64,000 nt of DNA from NCBI RefSeq assembly GCF_017526105.1, contig NZ_CP071839.1, positions 682,001-746,000 of the forward strand. The letters run 5' to 3'. The notes under the pieces are model-generated. The model ran no database searches and was not told the DNA's origin. It was given only the letters and a program-made list of their open reading frames with translations. The stretch comes from Streptomyces cyanogenus (lineage in GTDB: Bacteria > Actinomycetota > Actinomycetes > Streptomycetales > Streptomycetaceae). A program made the translations under genes and the position numbers. Every line of letters starts with the position of its first letter. Positions within the stretch are counted from its first letter, which is position 1. This document shows, in pieces, positions 43,143 through 51,142 of the stretch.

Positions 43143-44717
43143 ATGACCATGGTCGAGGCGCACGTCTCCGCACACGAGTTGGTCGCCGGCCGGTACCGGC
43201 TCCTGGAGGTGTTCGCCCGCGAGACGAACCGCCTGTGGTGGTACGCCGAGGACGTGACCGCGCAACAGCCCCGCCTGCTGGCGCAGACGGCTCTGCCGGA
43301 ACCCGACACCGAGGACACCGCGCGCCGCGTCACCGCCCGGGTCGTCCGCACGTCGCAGACCATGCGGCTGCTGCGCCCGGGCCAGGTCGCCGCGGTCGTC
43401 GACGCCGTGGTGGAGGCGGGCACCCTGTGGACGGTCACCGAGTGGATCGACGGTACGCCGCTCGGCGAACTCCTCGCCGAGGAGGGCGCGTTCCACCCGG
43501 TGCGCGCGGCCCGGCTCGGCCTGGAGCTGCTGGACGTGCTGCAGGCCGCGCACGACGAGGGCATCACCCACGGGGAGCTGAGCCCCTGTCAGGTCTTCGT
43601 GCGGGACGACGGCCCGGTCGTCGTCACCGGGTTCGGTCTGGCGGGCGCGACCCTGGTCCCGCGGCTCACGGCACCGTCGTACGCCTCCCCGGAGCAGGCG
43701 CGTGACGAGCGCATCGGCCCGGCCGCCGACCTGTGGGCGCTGGGCGCGCTGCTGTACACGATGGTCGAGGGCCGGCCGCCGTTCCGCGACCGCGGCCGGC
43801 CCGACGCCACGCTGAAGGCGGTGGACCGGTTGCCGCTGCGCACCCCGCTGCGGGCCGGCCCGCTCACCCAGGCCGTGCAGGGGCTGCTGCGCAAGAACGC
43901 GCGGGAGCGGCTGACCCGGCCGGTGGTCCGGGAGGCACTGACCCGGGCGCTGAGCGAGGACACCGACGCGGACCACGAGCCGGCCCCCGCGCCCCGGCTG
44001 CGCGGCGCCTACCGGGGCGTACGGCCGGCCGGGCGGCTGCGGAGCGCACGGCTGCCGGCGGTCGGCGCGACGCTGGCGGTGATCGCGGTGGCCGTGGCGG
44101 TGCTGGCCGCGACCGACGCGCTGCCCGGCACGGACACGGCACCGTCCCGGGCCGGCGCCCCGGCCACCCCCGGCGCCCGGCACACCGACGGCCGGACCCC
44201 GACCGCCTCCGCGCCGGCCGCCACCCCGAGCGCCCCGGCCTCCTCCGCCCTGCCGGCCGGCTACCGCCGGTACAGCGCCCCCGAGGGGTTCTCCGTGGCG
44301 CTGCCCGAGGGCTGGAAGCGGCTGGCCACCTCCCGGGTGTCCGACCTCGCCTACCGCGTCACCTTCGGCCGGGGCGGCGACTCGCCCACCCTCGCCGTCA
44401 CCTACAGCGAGCGGGTGGGCCCCGACCCGGTCGCCGTCTGGCGCGACGAGGTCGAGCCCCAACTGGCCCGGCTGCCCGGCTACCGCCGGGTGGGTGCCGT
44501 CCGGGCCGCCACCTACCAGGGGCGCAGGGCCGCCGACCTGGAGTGGCTCGCGGGGTCCGGGGACGCGCGGACGCACACCTTCGGGCGGGGCTTCCTGCTC
44601 GGCGGGACGCGGGGTTTCTCCCTGCGCTTCACCACCCCGGCCGCGACCTGGGGCGACACGGCCAACCGGCTGGCGCTGAAGACGTTCCTGGCGACGTTCC
44701 GGCCGCCGAAGGGCTGA
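43143..44717 (+). CDS. Membrane pseudokinase (serine/threonine kinase-like)
   Basis: A 524-residue protein. The N-terminal kinase-like domain (about residues 11-290) opens with VAGRYRLLEVFARE but has no Gly-rich loop, lacks the VAIK lysine (LAQTALPEPD), replaces the HRD loop with H143-G-E-L-S-P-C-Q and the DFG with T162-G-F-G165, yet keeps the APSYASPEQ and DLWALGALLYTMVEG helices. A membrane span near 300 (AVGATLAVIAVAVAVLAA) follows, then a Pro/Ala/Thr linker and an extracellular beta domain of about 120 residues (GYRRYSAPEGFSVALPEGW to the end). It should bind without catalysing phosphorylation. ATG 43143 follows GCGAGGG; further starts upstream (43080) are less likely. Confidence 0.83.
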   Translation: MTMVEAHVSAHELVAGRYRLLEVFARETNRLWWYAEDVTAQQPRLLAQTALPEPDTEDTARRVTARVVRTSQTMRLLRPGQVAAVVDAVVEAGTLWTVTEWIDGTPLGELLAEEGAFHPVRAARLGLELLDVLQAAHDEGITHGELSPCQVFVRDDGPVVVTGFGLAGATLVPRLTAPSYASPEQARDERIGPAADLWALGALLYTMVEGRPPFRDRGRPDATLKAVDRLPLRTPLRAGPLTQAVQGLLRKNARERLTRPVVREALTRALSEDTDADHEPAPAPRLRGAYRGVRPAGRLRSARLPAVGATLAVIAVAVAVLAATDALPGTDTAPSRAGAPATPGARHTDGRTPTASAPAATPSAPASSALPAGYRRYSAPEGFSVALPEGWKRLATSRVSDLAYRVTFGRGGDSPTLAVTYSERVGPDPVAVWRDEVEPQLARLPGYRRVGAVRAATYQGRRAADLEWLAGSGDARTHTFGRGFLLGGTRGFSLRFTTPAATWGDTANRLALKTFLATFRPPKG

Positions 44718-44767
44718 GCTGTGCCGGTGGGCCGTTTTCCGGCCGCCGAGCCGGGGACTCGCTCCTT

Positions 44768-45739
44768 ATGGTGCAATTCGGATACACGATGATGACCGAG
44801 CAGACGGGTCCCCGGGATCTGGTGGACCACGTGGTGCGCGCGGAGGAGGCCGGCTTCGACTTCTCGGTGATCTCCGACCACTACTTCCCGTGGCTGCGCT
44901 CGCAGGGGCACTCCTCGTACGCGTGGAGCGTGCTGGGCGCCGCCGCTCAGGCCACCTCGCGGATCCCCCTGATGACCTACGTCACCTGCCCCATCCTGCG
45001 CTACCACCCGGCGATCGTGGCGCAGAAGGCCGCGACCGTCCAGCTGCTGTCGGAGGGCAGGTTCCGGCTCGGCCTCGGCGCCGGCGAGAACCTCAACGAG
45101 CATGTCGTGGGCGGCGGCTGGCCGCCGGTCGACGTCCGCCACGAGATGCTGGAGGAGGCGGTGCGGATCATCCGCGCGCTGTTCGAGGGCGGCCATGTCA
45201 CCCATCACGGGCAGCACTACGACGTGGAGTCGGCCCGGCTGTGGGACCTGCCCGAGCCGGCGCCGCCGATCGGCATCGCCGTCTCCGGCGAGCAGTCCTG
45301 CAAGCTCGCCGGGCACCTCGCCGACCTGGTGATCGCGACCGAGCCGAAGGCGGGCCTGCTGGAGGCCTTCGACCGGCACGGCGGCAGCGGCAAGCCCCGG
45401 GTGGGCCAGCTGCCGGTGTGCTACGACCCCGACCGGGACACGGCGGTCAAGCGCGCCCACTCCCAGTTCCGCTGGTTCGGACTGGGCTGGAAGGTGAACG
45501 CCGAACTGCCCCACCCGGACTCCTTCGAGGCCGCGACCCAGTTCGTCACCGAGGACGACGTCGCCTCCGCCATCCCGTGCGGTGACGACCCCGACGCCTT
45601 CGTGGAGGCCGTACGGCCCTACGCGGAGGCCGGATTCGGGGAGGTCGCCCTGGTGCAGATCGGCGGGGACTCCCAGCCGGAGTTCCTGGACTGGTCGGCG
45701 AAGACCCTGCTGCCCGCGCTGCGGGAGGCTTTCGCCTGA
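44768..45739 (+). CDS. F420-dependent LLM-class oxidoreductase
   Basis: A 323-residue bacterial-luciferase-like enzyme of the TIGR03557 type: FGYTMMTEQTGPRDLVDHVV at the start, FSVISDHYFPWLRSQGHSSYAWSVLGA near 40-65, and LGLGAGENLNEHVVGGGWPP. Its closest group is the F420-dependent glucose-6-phosphate dehydrogenase-like family. F420 was not proven to bind, and FMN-dependent enzymes have the same fold. The gene is transcribed after the pseudokinase gene and before the SsgA-like gene. The ATG at 44768 has no clear ribosome-binding site. Confidence 0.87.
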   Translation: MVQFGYTMMTEQTGPRDLVDHVVRAEEAGFDFSVISDHYFPWLRSQGHSSYAWSVLGAAAQATSRIPLMTYVTCPILRYHPAIVAQKAATVQLLSEGRFRLGLGAGENLNEHVVGGGWPPVDVRHEMLEEAVRIIRALFEGGHVTHHGQHYDVESARLWDLPEPAPPIGIAVSGEQSCKLAGHLADLVIATEPKAGLLEAFDRHGGSGKPRVGQLPVCYDPDRDTAVKRAHSQFRWFGLGWKVNAELPHPDSFEAATQFVTEDDVASAIPCGDDPDAFVEAVRPYAEAGFGEVALVQIGGDSQPEFLDWSAKTLLPALREAFA

Positions 45740-45797
45740 CGGCCCGCGGTCCGGCACTGTGGCGTGCGCCGCACAGGGGAATCAGTCACTTGGGTGA

Positions 45798-45821
45798 GCA
45801 TCCCGGGCGCTTCGGGGGTAC
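45798..45821 (+). promoter_or_regulatory. SigB-type promoter for the SsgA-like gene
   Basis: GCAT (45798-45801), 14 bases, GGGTAC (45816-45821) fits GNNT-N14-16-GGGTAY exactly. The -10 ends 38 bases before the GTG at 45860, giving a leader of about 30 bases with a GGAGG site. Confidence 0.65.
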
Positions 45822-45859
45822 TAGAGGGCCCTACGCCGATTGTTGCCGGAGGCCCCCGC

Positions 45860-46288
45860 GTGAACCCGTTCGTGCACAAGACCCTGGTGGTGCAGCTTCT
45901 CGCACAGGGCACCGGCCGGTGTCCGGTGCTGGCCCACCTCAGCTACGACGCCGACGACCCGTTCGCCGTCACCGCCGTCTTCGCCCATGACGGCCGGGTG
46001 CTGGCCTGCTGGCGGCTGGACCGGCAGATGCTGAGCGAGGGGCTGACCCGCCCGGTCGGGGTCGGCGACGTGCGGATGCGGCCGGAGGCCACCGGACTCT
46101 GGCACGAGCTGCGTCTGGAGTTCCTCGGGGACACCCGGCCGGACGGCGGCCGGCACCACGCGGTGGTGTTCGCCTGGGCGCCCGCGGTCGCCGCGTTCCT
46201 GCGCGAGACGCACAAGGTCGTCCCGGTGGGGCGGGAACGCTTCCCGGCGGACGAGCTGCTGGCGGAGATCCTCTCCACGGCTGAGTAG
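45860..46288 (+). CDS. SsgA-like protein (SALP), sporulation/cell division
   Basis: A 142-residue SsgA-like protein. These occur only in morphologically complex actinomycetes and guide septum placement and cell-wall remodelling with FtsZ and DivIVA-type partners. Family features are VQLLAQGTGRCPVLAHLSYDADDPFAVTAVF, WRLDRQMLSEGLTRPVGVGDVRMRP and FAWAPAVAAFLRETHKVVPVGRE. Which SALP (SsgC-G etc.) is not clear. The GTG at 45860 has GGAGG 9 bases upstream and starts the family's domain. An exact SigB-type promoter lies 38 bases upstream, suggesting stress or development-linked expression. Confidence 0.88.
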   Translation: MNPFVHKTLVVQLLAQGTGRCPVLAHLSYDADDPFAVTAVFAHDGRVLACWRLDRQMLSEGLTRPVGVGDVRMRPEATGLWHELRLEFLGDTRPDGGRHHAVVFAWAPAVAAFLRETHKVVPVGRERFPADELLAEILSTAE

Positions 46289-46298
46289 CCGTACTCAT

Positions 46299-46317
46299 GC
46301 CCGCGGTGCGCGCGGGC
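46299..46317 (+). terminator. Hairpin after the SsgA-like gene
   Basis: GCCCGCG (46299-46305) and CGCGGGC (46311-46317) form a perfect 7-bp stem with a 5-base loop, 11 bases after the stop codon. Confidence 0.5.
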
Positions 46318-46371
46318 CGCACGATGGGGCTCCTACGACACCCGAGGCCGTCCTCAGGCAAGGAGCCCGCC

Positions 46372-47022
46372 GTGACCGCAGTGCACCCCGCCCCGCTCCG
46401 CGCGCCGCGCCGCGTGCCACCCGCCCTCTTCGCCTGCGTCGTGGCCGCGGGGCTGGCCGTGTCGGCGTGGGGCGCACGCGACCGCGCCACCTGGTTCCTG
46501 GAGACGGTGTGGGCGCTGGTGGGCCTGCCGCTGGCGGTCCTGACCTGGCGGCGTTTCCCGCTGACGGGGCTGCTGTGCGGACTGCTGACCGTGCACGCGC
46601 TGGTCCTCGCGCTCGGCGGCCACTACACCTATGCCGAGGTGCCGGTGGGCGACTGGGTGCGCGACACCCTCGGCCTGGACCGCAATCCGTACGACCGCTT
46701 CGGCCATTTGGTGCAGGGCTTCGTCCCGGCCGTGCTGGTGCGCGAACTGCTCAGCCGTACCTCGCCGTTGCGCGGCAGCCGCTGGCTGGCGCCGCTCACC
46801 GTGTGCGCCTGCCTGGCCTTCAGCGCCTGCTTCGAGCTGCTGGAGTGGCTGGCGGCCGAGATCGGCGGGCACGGCGCGGACGCGTTCCTCGCCACCCAGG
46901 GCGATGTGTGGGACACCCAGTGGGACATGTGCTGCGCGCTGATCGGGGCGGTGCTGTCCGTGCTGCTGCTCGGCAGGGTGCACGACCGGCAGCTGGCGGC
47001 CCTGCCGGACCGGCGGTCCTAG
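46372..47022 (+). CDS. DUF2238 (YjdF-like) membrane protein
   Basis: A 216-residue inner-membrane protein with about six spans. Conserved pieces are WFLETVWALVGLPLAVLTWR, HALVLALGGHYTYAEVPVGDWVRDTLGLDRNPYDRFGHL and FELLEWLAAEIGG then QGDVWDTQWDMCCALIGAVLSVL, all typical of the family. No function is known. The GTG at 46372 has AGGAG 7 bases upstream. It overlaps the converging DUF6328 gene by 4 bases. Confidence 0.85.
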   Translation: MTAVHPAPLRAPRRVPPALFACVVAAGLAVSAWGARDRATWFLETVWALVGLPLAVLTWRRFPLTGLLCGLLTVHALVLALGGHYTYAEVPVGDWVRDTLGLDRNPYDRFGHLVQGFVPAVLVRELLSRTSPLRGSRWLAPLTVCACLAFSACFELLEWLAAEIGGHGADAFLATQGDVWDTQWDMCCALIGAVLSVLLLGRVHDRQLAALPDRRS

Positions 47023-47513
47023 TCGTCCGTCCGGGACGTGTGCCGGCGGCGGGCCCACAGCGGCAGGCCGTACCAGCACAGCAGGTACCAGAGGACGACG
47101 GCCGTCACCAGGTACGGCACATAGCTGTCGTGGGTCGCCACCCGGAGGATCAGCAACAGGGACGACGTCATCGTGGCGAGCAGCAGGACCAGGCCGACGA
47201 AGGTCATCCGGGACGCCAGCCGTACCGCCTGCGGCTTGACCCGGCGCCCGGAGACCAGGCGGTGCAGGGACACCGGCCCGATGAGGGCGCCGGTCGCGCA
47301 CGCGCCCAGCACGACGGTCACGATGTAGATGGCCTGGTCGGTGTCGGTGAGCCGCGCGTACTTCGGCTGGAAGACCACGGTCAGCAGGAACCCGAAGAGG
47401 ATCTGCACCCCCGTCTGGGCCACCCGGACCTCCTGGATGAGCTCGCCCCACATCCGGTCGGCCCGCTCCTCCTCGGTCTCGTTCCGGCCTCTGCGCCGTC
47501 CTGCCTCCGTCAT
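47019..47513 (-). CDS. DUF6328 membrane protein
   Basis: A 164-residue four-span membrane protein. The cytosolic N-terminus is charged (RNETEEERADRMWGELIQEVRVAQTGVQILFGFLLTVVFQ). Spans follow at about 36-56, 62-84, 102-123 and 130-150, and the C-terminus is basic. It matches the actinomycete DUF6328 family; no function is known. The ATG at 47513 has a weak ribosome-binding site. A near-SigB promoter (GTTT-N16-GGTTAC) lies only 11 bases upstream and is probably coincidental. Confidence 0.8.
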   Translation of the reverse strand: MTEAGRRRGRNETEEERADRMWGELIQEVRVAQTGVQILFGFLLTVVFQPKYARLTDTDQAIYIVTVVLGACATGALIGPVSLHRLVSGRRVKPQAVRLASRMTFVGLVLLLATMTSSLLLILRVATHDSYVPYLVTAVVLWYLLCWYGLPLWARRRHTSRTDD

Positions 47514-47566
47514 GCGGTTGCGTGTAACCGCCCGGCCGTCCCTTCAAACGGTCCGCGTGCCCGCGG

Positions 47567-48550
47567 CTACCAGCGGTGCTCGACCTGGTCCTTGATCCGG
47601 CGGTCGTACAGCTCGCGGATCGCGGTGGACGTCTCGCGCGGCAGCGGCGGCAGCTTGGCCGCGGCGGCGTTGGCGCGGGCCTGCTCCGGGCTGCGGGCGC
47701 CGGGGATCACGGTGGTCACACCGTCCTGCTCGATGATCCAGCGCAGTGCCAGCTGGGCCGGGGTGTACCCCTCCGGGGTGAGCGCGGCGAACTCGGCGGC
47801 GGCCTCGACGCCGGTCTCGTAGTCGACGCCGGAGAAGGTCTCCCCCTGGTCGAAGGCCTCGCCGTGGCGGTTGAAGGTGCGGTGGTCGTCGGCCGCGAAC
47901 ACCGTGTCCTTCGTGTACTTGCCCGACAGCAGCCCGGAGGCGAGGGGTACGCGCGCGATGATGCCGACGCCGGCCGCGCGGGCGGCGGGCAGCACCTCGT
48001 ACAGGGGCTTCATGCGGAACGGGTTGAGAATGATCTGCACGCTCGCCACGTTCGGCCGGGCGATCGCGGTGAGCGCCTCGGCACAGGTCTCCACGCTCAC
48101 CCCGTACGCCGCGACACGCTCCTCCTCGACCAGGGTGTCCAGGGCGTCGAACACCGCGTCGGAGGAGTAGACGGGGGTGGGCGGGCAGTGCAGCTGCACC
48201 AGATCGATGCGGTCGACGCCGAGGTTGCGCCGCGAGCGGTCGTTCCAGGCGCGGAAGTTGTCGAGCACGTAGTTCTCGGGGACCTGCTCGACCCGGCGGC
48301 CCATCTTGGTGGCCACGAGCACGTGCAGATCGGGGCGGCCGCGCAGGAACGAGGCGATGGTGCCCTCGCTGCGTCCGTCGCCGTACACGTCCGCCGTGTC
48401 GAAGAACGTGACCCCGGCCTCGGCCGCCGCCTCCAGGACGGACAGGGCCTCCTTGTCGTCCACGGCGCCCCAGTCGGCGCCCAGCTGCCATGTGCCGAGG
48501 CCGACCACCGATGCCCACTGGCCCGACCTGCCGATCACGCGTTCGTCCAT
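47567..48550 (-). CDS. Aldo/keto reductase
   Basis: A 327-residue NADPH-dependent oxidoreductase with a TIM barrel. The catalytic tetrad is visible: Asp and Tyr in FFDTADVYGDGRSEG, Lys in VLVATKMGRR, His in LVQLHCPP. The C-terminal NADPH clamp is VTTVIPGARSPEQARANAAA. Members reduce aldehydes and ketones or act as stress detoxifiers; substrate is unknown. ATG 48550 lies after GATGACAGACTGACGCC with a modest ribosome-binding site. The 213 bases upstream (48551-48763) contain no gene. No regulator is linked. Confidence 0.9.
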   Translation of the reverse strand: MDERVIGRSGQWASVVGLGTWQLGADWGAVDDKEALSVLEAAAEAGVTFFDTADVYGDGRSEGTIASFLRGRPDLHVLVATKMGRRVEQVPENYVLDNFRAWNDRSRRNLGVDRIDLVQLHCPPTPVYSSDAVFDALDTLVEEERVAAYGVSVETCAEALTAIARPNVASVQIILNPFRMKPLYEVLPAARAAGVGIIARVPLASGLLSGKYTKDTVFAADDHRTFNRHGEAFDQGETFSGVDYETGVEAAAEFAALTPEGYTPAQLALRWIIEQDGVTTVIPGARSPEQARANAAAAKLPPLPRETSTAIRELYDRRIKDQVEHRW

Positions 48551-48763
48551 GGCGTCAGTCTGTCATCCGGTACCGCTCCGCCGCGCCCCGCGGAATGCAC
48601 GGCTCCACCGATGAGCCCGACCCGGACGGGTGAGACGCGGGGACGGACGGTGGGTGGAGGGACGACAGACGCGGTGCGGGCGGTGGACACGGTCCGGGCG
48701 GCCCCGGGCGTGACCGCCTCCCGGGTCACCGGGCCCGGCTTCCTGACCGGCTGCTGCGGTGAC

Positions 48764-49357
48764 TCACCGCCCGGGCGTGAGCTGGGTCTGGACGGCGGGC
48801 CCGTAGCGGTCGGCGAGGGCGTCGGCGTCGGTGCCGCGCAGGTGCGGGCCACGGGCGATGCCGTACATCACGCCGAGCCCGACCAGGGCGGCGACCGCGA
48901 GTTCGGCGCGCAGGCCCGCGTCGGGCCCGGTGAGCCGGGCGGCGAGGCGTTCGGTCACCTGGGTGCGGAAGTTGGCGCGGAGCACCTCGCCGTGGTCGCC
49001 GTGGAGCGGGGCGAAGGCGATGCGCAGCAGCGGGTCGGCGCCCCGCTCGCGCTGGCTGGACACCACGTGCCGGACCATGTGCCGGCCGAGGTCGTCCAGC
49101 GGGGCGTCCAGCAGGTCGTCGGCGTCGGTGTCGAAGGACATCACGCGGGCGAACAGGGCGTCCTTGTTGCCGAAGTACTTCAGGATCAGCGGCGGACTGA
49201 CCCCGGCCCGCTCGGCGACGGCCTTCAGGGTGATGTCGGCGTGCGCGTGCCGGGCCAGGAGGTGGCGGGCGGCCTTCAGGATGGCGGCCTTGGTGGCCTC
49301 GGCGTCCCGGCGTACCGGGGCGGGCGCCGGGCCGGGTGGCGTGGTCATGGTCCTCAT
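48764..49357 (-). CDS. TetR-family regulator of the MFS pump operon
   Basis: A 197-residue TetR repressor. The helix-turn-helix is AAILKAARHLLARHAHADITLKAVAERAGVSPPLILKYFGNKDALF (about residues 22-67), and the C-terminal helices follow. ATG 49357 overlaps the upstream MFS stop codon (ATGA), so the pair is one transcript; a second start at 49348 (MTTPPG) is possible. The palindrome at 50864-50896 in front of the operon is the natural operator, and the pump substrate is the likely inducer. Confidence 0.9.
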   Translation of the reverse strand: MRTMTTPPGPAPAPVRRDAEATKAAILKAARHLLARHAHADITLKAVAERAGVSPPLILKYFGNKDALFARVMSFDTDADDLLDAPLDDLGRHMVRHVVSSQRERGADPLLRIAFAPLHGDHGEVLRANFRTQVTERLAARLTGPDAGLRAELAVAALVGLGVMYGIARGPHLRGTDADALADRYGPAVQTQLTPGR

Positions 49358-50826
49358 GCTCCCTCCATCGCCTCGTCGCGGGCGCCCCGGGTGGCACCGC
49401 GGGCCCGCCGGGTGCCGCCGGCGGGGCCGTCGCCGGGGATGGACAGGGCCGCCGCGCAGGCCGCGAGGGCGACGGCGCCCGCCAGGGCGAAGGCGAGCAG
49501 GTAGCCGTGCAGGGTGGGCACGGGGGCACCCCCCAGGGGGCTGCTGTGGTGGACGAGGACGGCGGCGACGGCCGCGCTGGAGACGGCCTGGCCGATGGTG
49601 CGCATCAGCACGTTGACGCCGTTGGCGGAGGCGGTCTGGGCGGCCGGGACCGCGCGCAGGATCAGGGTCGGCAGCGCGGAGTAGGCGAGCGTGGTGCCGG
49701 TCGCCACCACGGACGCCCCGAGGATGATCATCCACAGGTCTCGGCTGTCGGCGATGCGCAGCGCGTACCCGCAGGCGATGACGGCGGCGCCCAGCGCGAG
49801 CGTGATCCGCGGTCCGCGAGCGGCCGAGATGCGGGCCGACAGCGGGGAGAACAGCAGCATGGTGACGCCGCCGGGCAGCAGGCAGAGACCGGTGGCGACG
49901 ATGGACAGGCCGAGGCCGTACCCGGTGGCCTTCGGCGCCTGCACCAGCTGGGCGGTGACCAGCGAGTTGGCGTAGAAGGCGAACCCGGTCAGCAGGGCCG
50001 CCACATGGGACAGGCCCACCCGCGGCCGGGTGACCAGTCTCAGGTCGACCAGCGGCCGTGCGGCGCGCAGTTGCTGCCGGCACCACAGGGCGAGGACGAC
50101 GGCGGACGCGAGGAACAGGGCGAGGACCCGGGCGCTGCCCCAGCCCCAGGTGCCGCCCTGGGAGACGCCCAGCAGCAGGCAGACCAGCCCGGCGGCGAGG
50201 CCGAGCGCGCCGGCGACGTCGAAGCGGCCGGGCTCGCGCAGTGGCGACTCCCGCACCGCCCACCAGGTCGCCGCGACGCCCAGCGCACCGAGGGCGCTGG
50301 TCAGCCAGAACATGGTGTGCCAGTCGGCGTACTGCACGACCAGCGCGGCGAGCGGCAGGCCGAGCGCGGCGCCGATGCCGACGGTGGAACTCATCAGCGC
50401 CACCGCCGAGCCGCGGCGCTCGGGCGGGAGTTCGTCGCGCAGGATGCTGATGGAGAGCGGGACCACGGAGGCGGCGGCGCCTTGAAGCGCGCGGGCGGCG
50501 ATGAGCACGCCGATGTCGGAGGAGAGCGCGCACATCACGGAGCCTGCGGTCATCAGGGCGAGCGCTGCGGTGAGCACCCGGCGCTTGCCGTACATGTCGC
50601 CGGCCCGGCCGAGCACGGGGGTGAGGACGGCGCCGGAGAGCAGGGTCGCGGTGACCGTCCAGGAGACGGTGGCGGCCGACGCGCCGGTGAGCCGGGGCAG
50701 GTCCGGCAGGAGCGGGACGACCACGGTCTGCATGACCGCCATGAGGATGCCGCCCGACGCCAGTACCGGGACGGTGAGCCGGTCACGCAGCCGGGGCCGC
50801 GGGGGTATGGGGGCTGACTGCTCCAT
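49354..50826 (-). CDS. 14-TM MFS drug-efflux transporter (EmrB/QacA type)
   Basis: A 490-residue multi-span exporter with the DHA2-type layout: VPVLASGGILMAVMQTVVVPLLPDLPR in span 1, LTPVLGRAGDMYGKRRVLTA as motif A, and LIAARALQGAAASVVPLSISILRDELPPERR as motif B/C region. Fourteen spans fit the length. Usually expels drugs or the host's own metabolites by proton antiport. ATG 50826 has AGGAG 8 bases upstream. Operon with the TetR gene (4-base overlap), with an operator-like dyad 38 bases upstream of the start. Confidence 0.9.
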   Translation of the reverse strand: MEQSAPIPPRPRLRDRLTVPVLASGGILMAVMQTVVVPLLPDLPRLTGASAATVSWTVTATLLSGAVLTPVLGRAGDMYGKRRVLTAALALMTAGSVMCALSSDIGVLIAARALQGAAASVVPLSISILRDELPPERRGSAVALMSSTVGIGAALGLPLAALVVQYADWHTMFWLTSALGALGVAATWWAVRESPLREPGRFDVAGALGLAAGLVCLLLGVSQGGTWGWGSARVLALFLASAVVLALWCRQQLRAARPLVDLRLVTRPRVGLSHVAALLTGFAFYANSLVTAQLVQAPKATGYGLGLSIVATGLCLLPGGVTMLLFSPLSARISAARGPRITLALGAAVIACGYALRIADSRDLWMIILGASVVATGTTLAYSALPTLILRAVPAAQTASANGVNVLMRTIGQAVSSAAVAAVLVHHSSPLGGAPVPTLHGYLLAFALAGAVALAACAAALSIPGDGPAGGTRRARGATRGARDEAMEGA

Positions 50827-50863
50827 CGACGCTCCTGCGGGCGGCACGGTGACGAGGTGAATT

Positions 50864-50896
50864 CCCATTCACCTTATCGAGTGAATGGGTATTCAC
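50864..50896. promoter_or_regulatory. TetR operator candidate upstream of the MFS-tetR operon
   Basis: CCCATTCAC (50864-50872) and GTGAATGGG (50881-50889) form a perfect 9-bp dyad with 8 bases between. A third arm, ATTCAC (50891-50896), makes a second dyad GTGAAT-N4-ATTCAC (50881-50896). The block is A/T-rich and lies 38 bases before the MFS start. Confidence 0.7.
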
Positions 50897-51142
50897 CAAC
50901 ATTTCTTCACCCGGACGGGTGGGGTCGAACGCGAGGGGTACGGCCCTCCTCGGGCGGGGGGCGGGCCAGCACGGGGCCCGTCGTTCGGATGAGGCCGGGC
51001 GGATGCAGACGAACAGCACGGCCCCCTTCCGGTGCAGAGGAAGCCGGGACCGCCCACTTCGCGCCTCCTAGATCGGTCGGCCGCCGGACACCATCCGGCT
51101 GGCCCCATGGATCCGGGCCGGGGGTGCGACCAGGATCGCGTC

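Noticed and set aside
47524..47549. GTTT-N16-GGTTAC before the DUF6328 gene as a SigB promoter
   Set aside because: One -10 mismatch, and it ends 10-11 bases before the start codon. The other sites have 33-38 bases.
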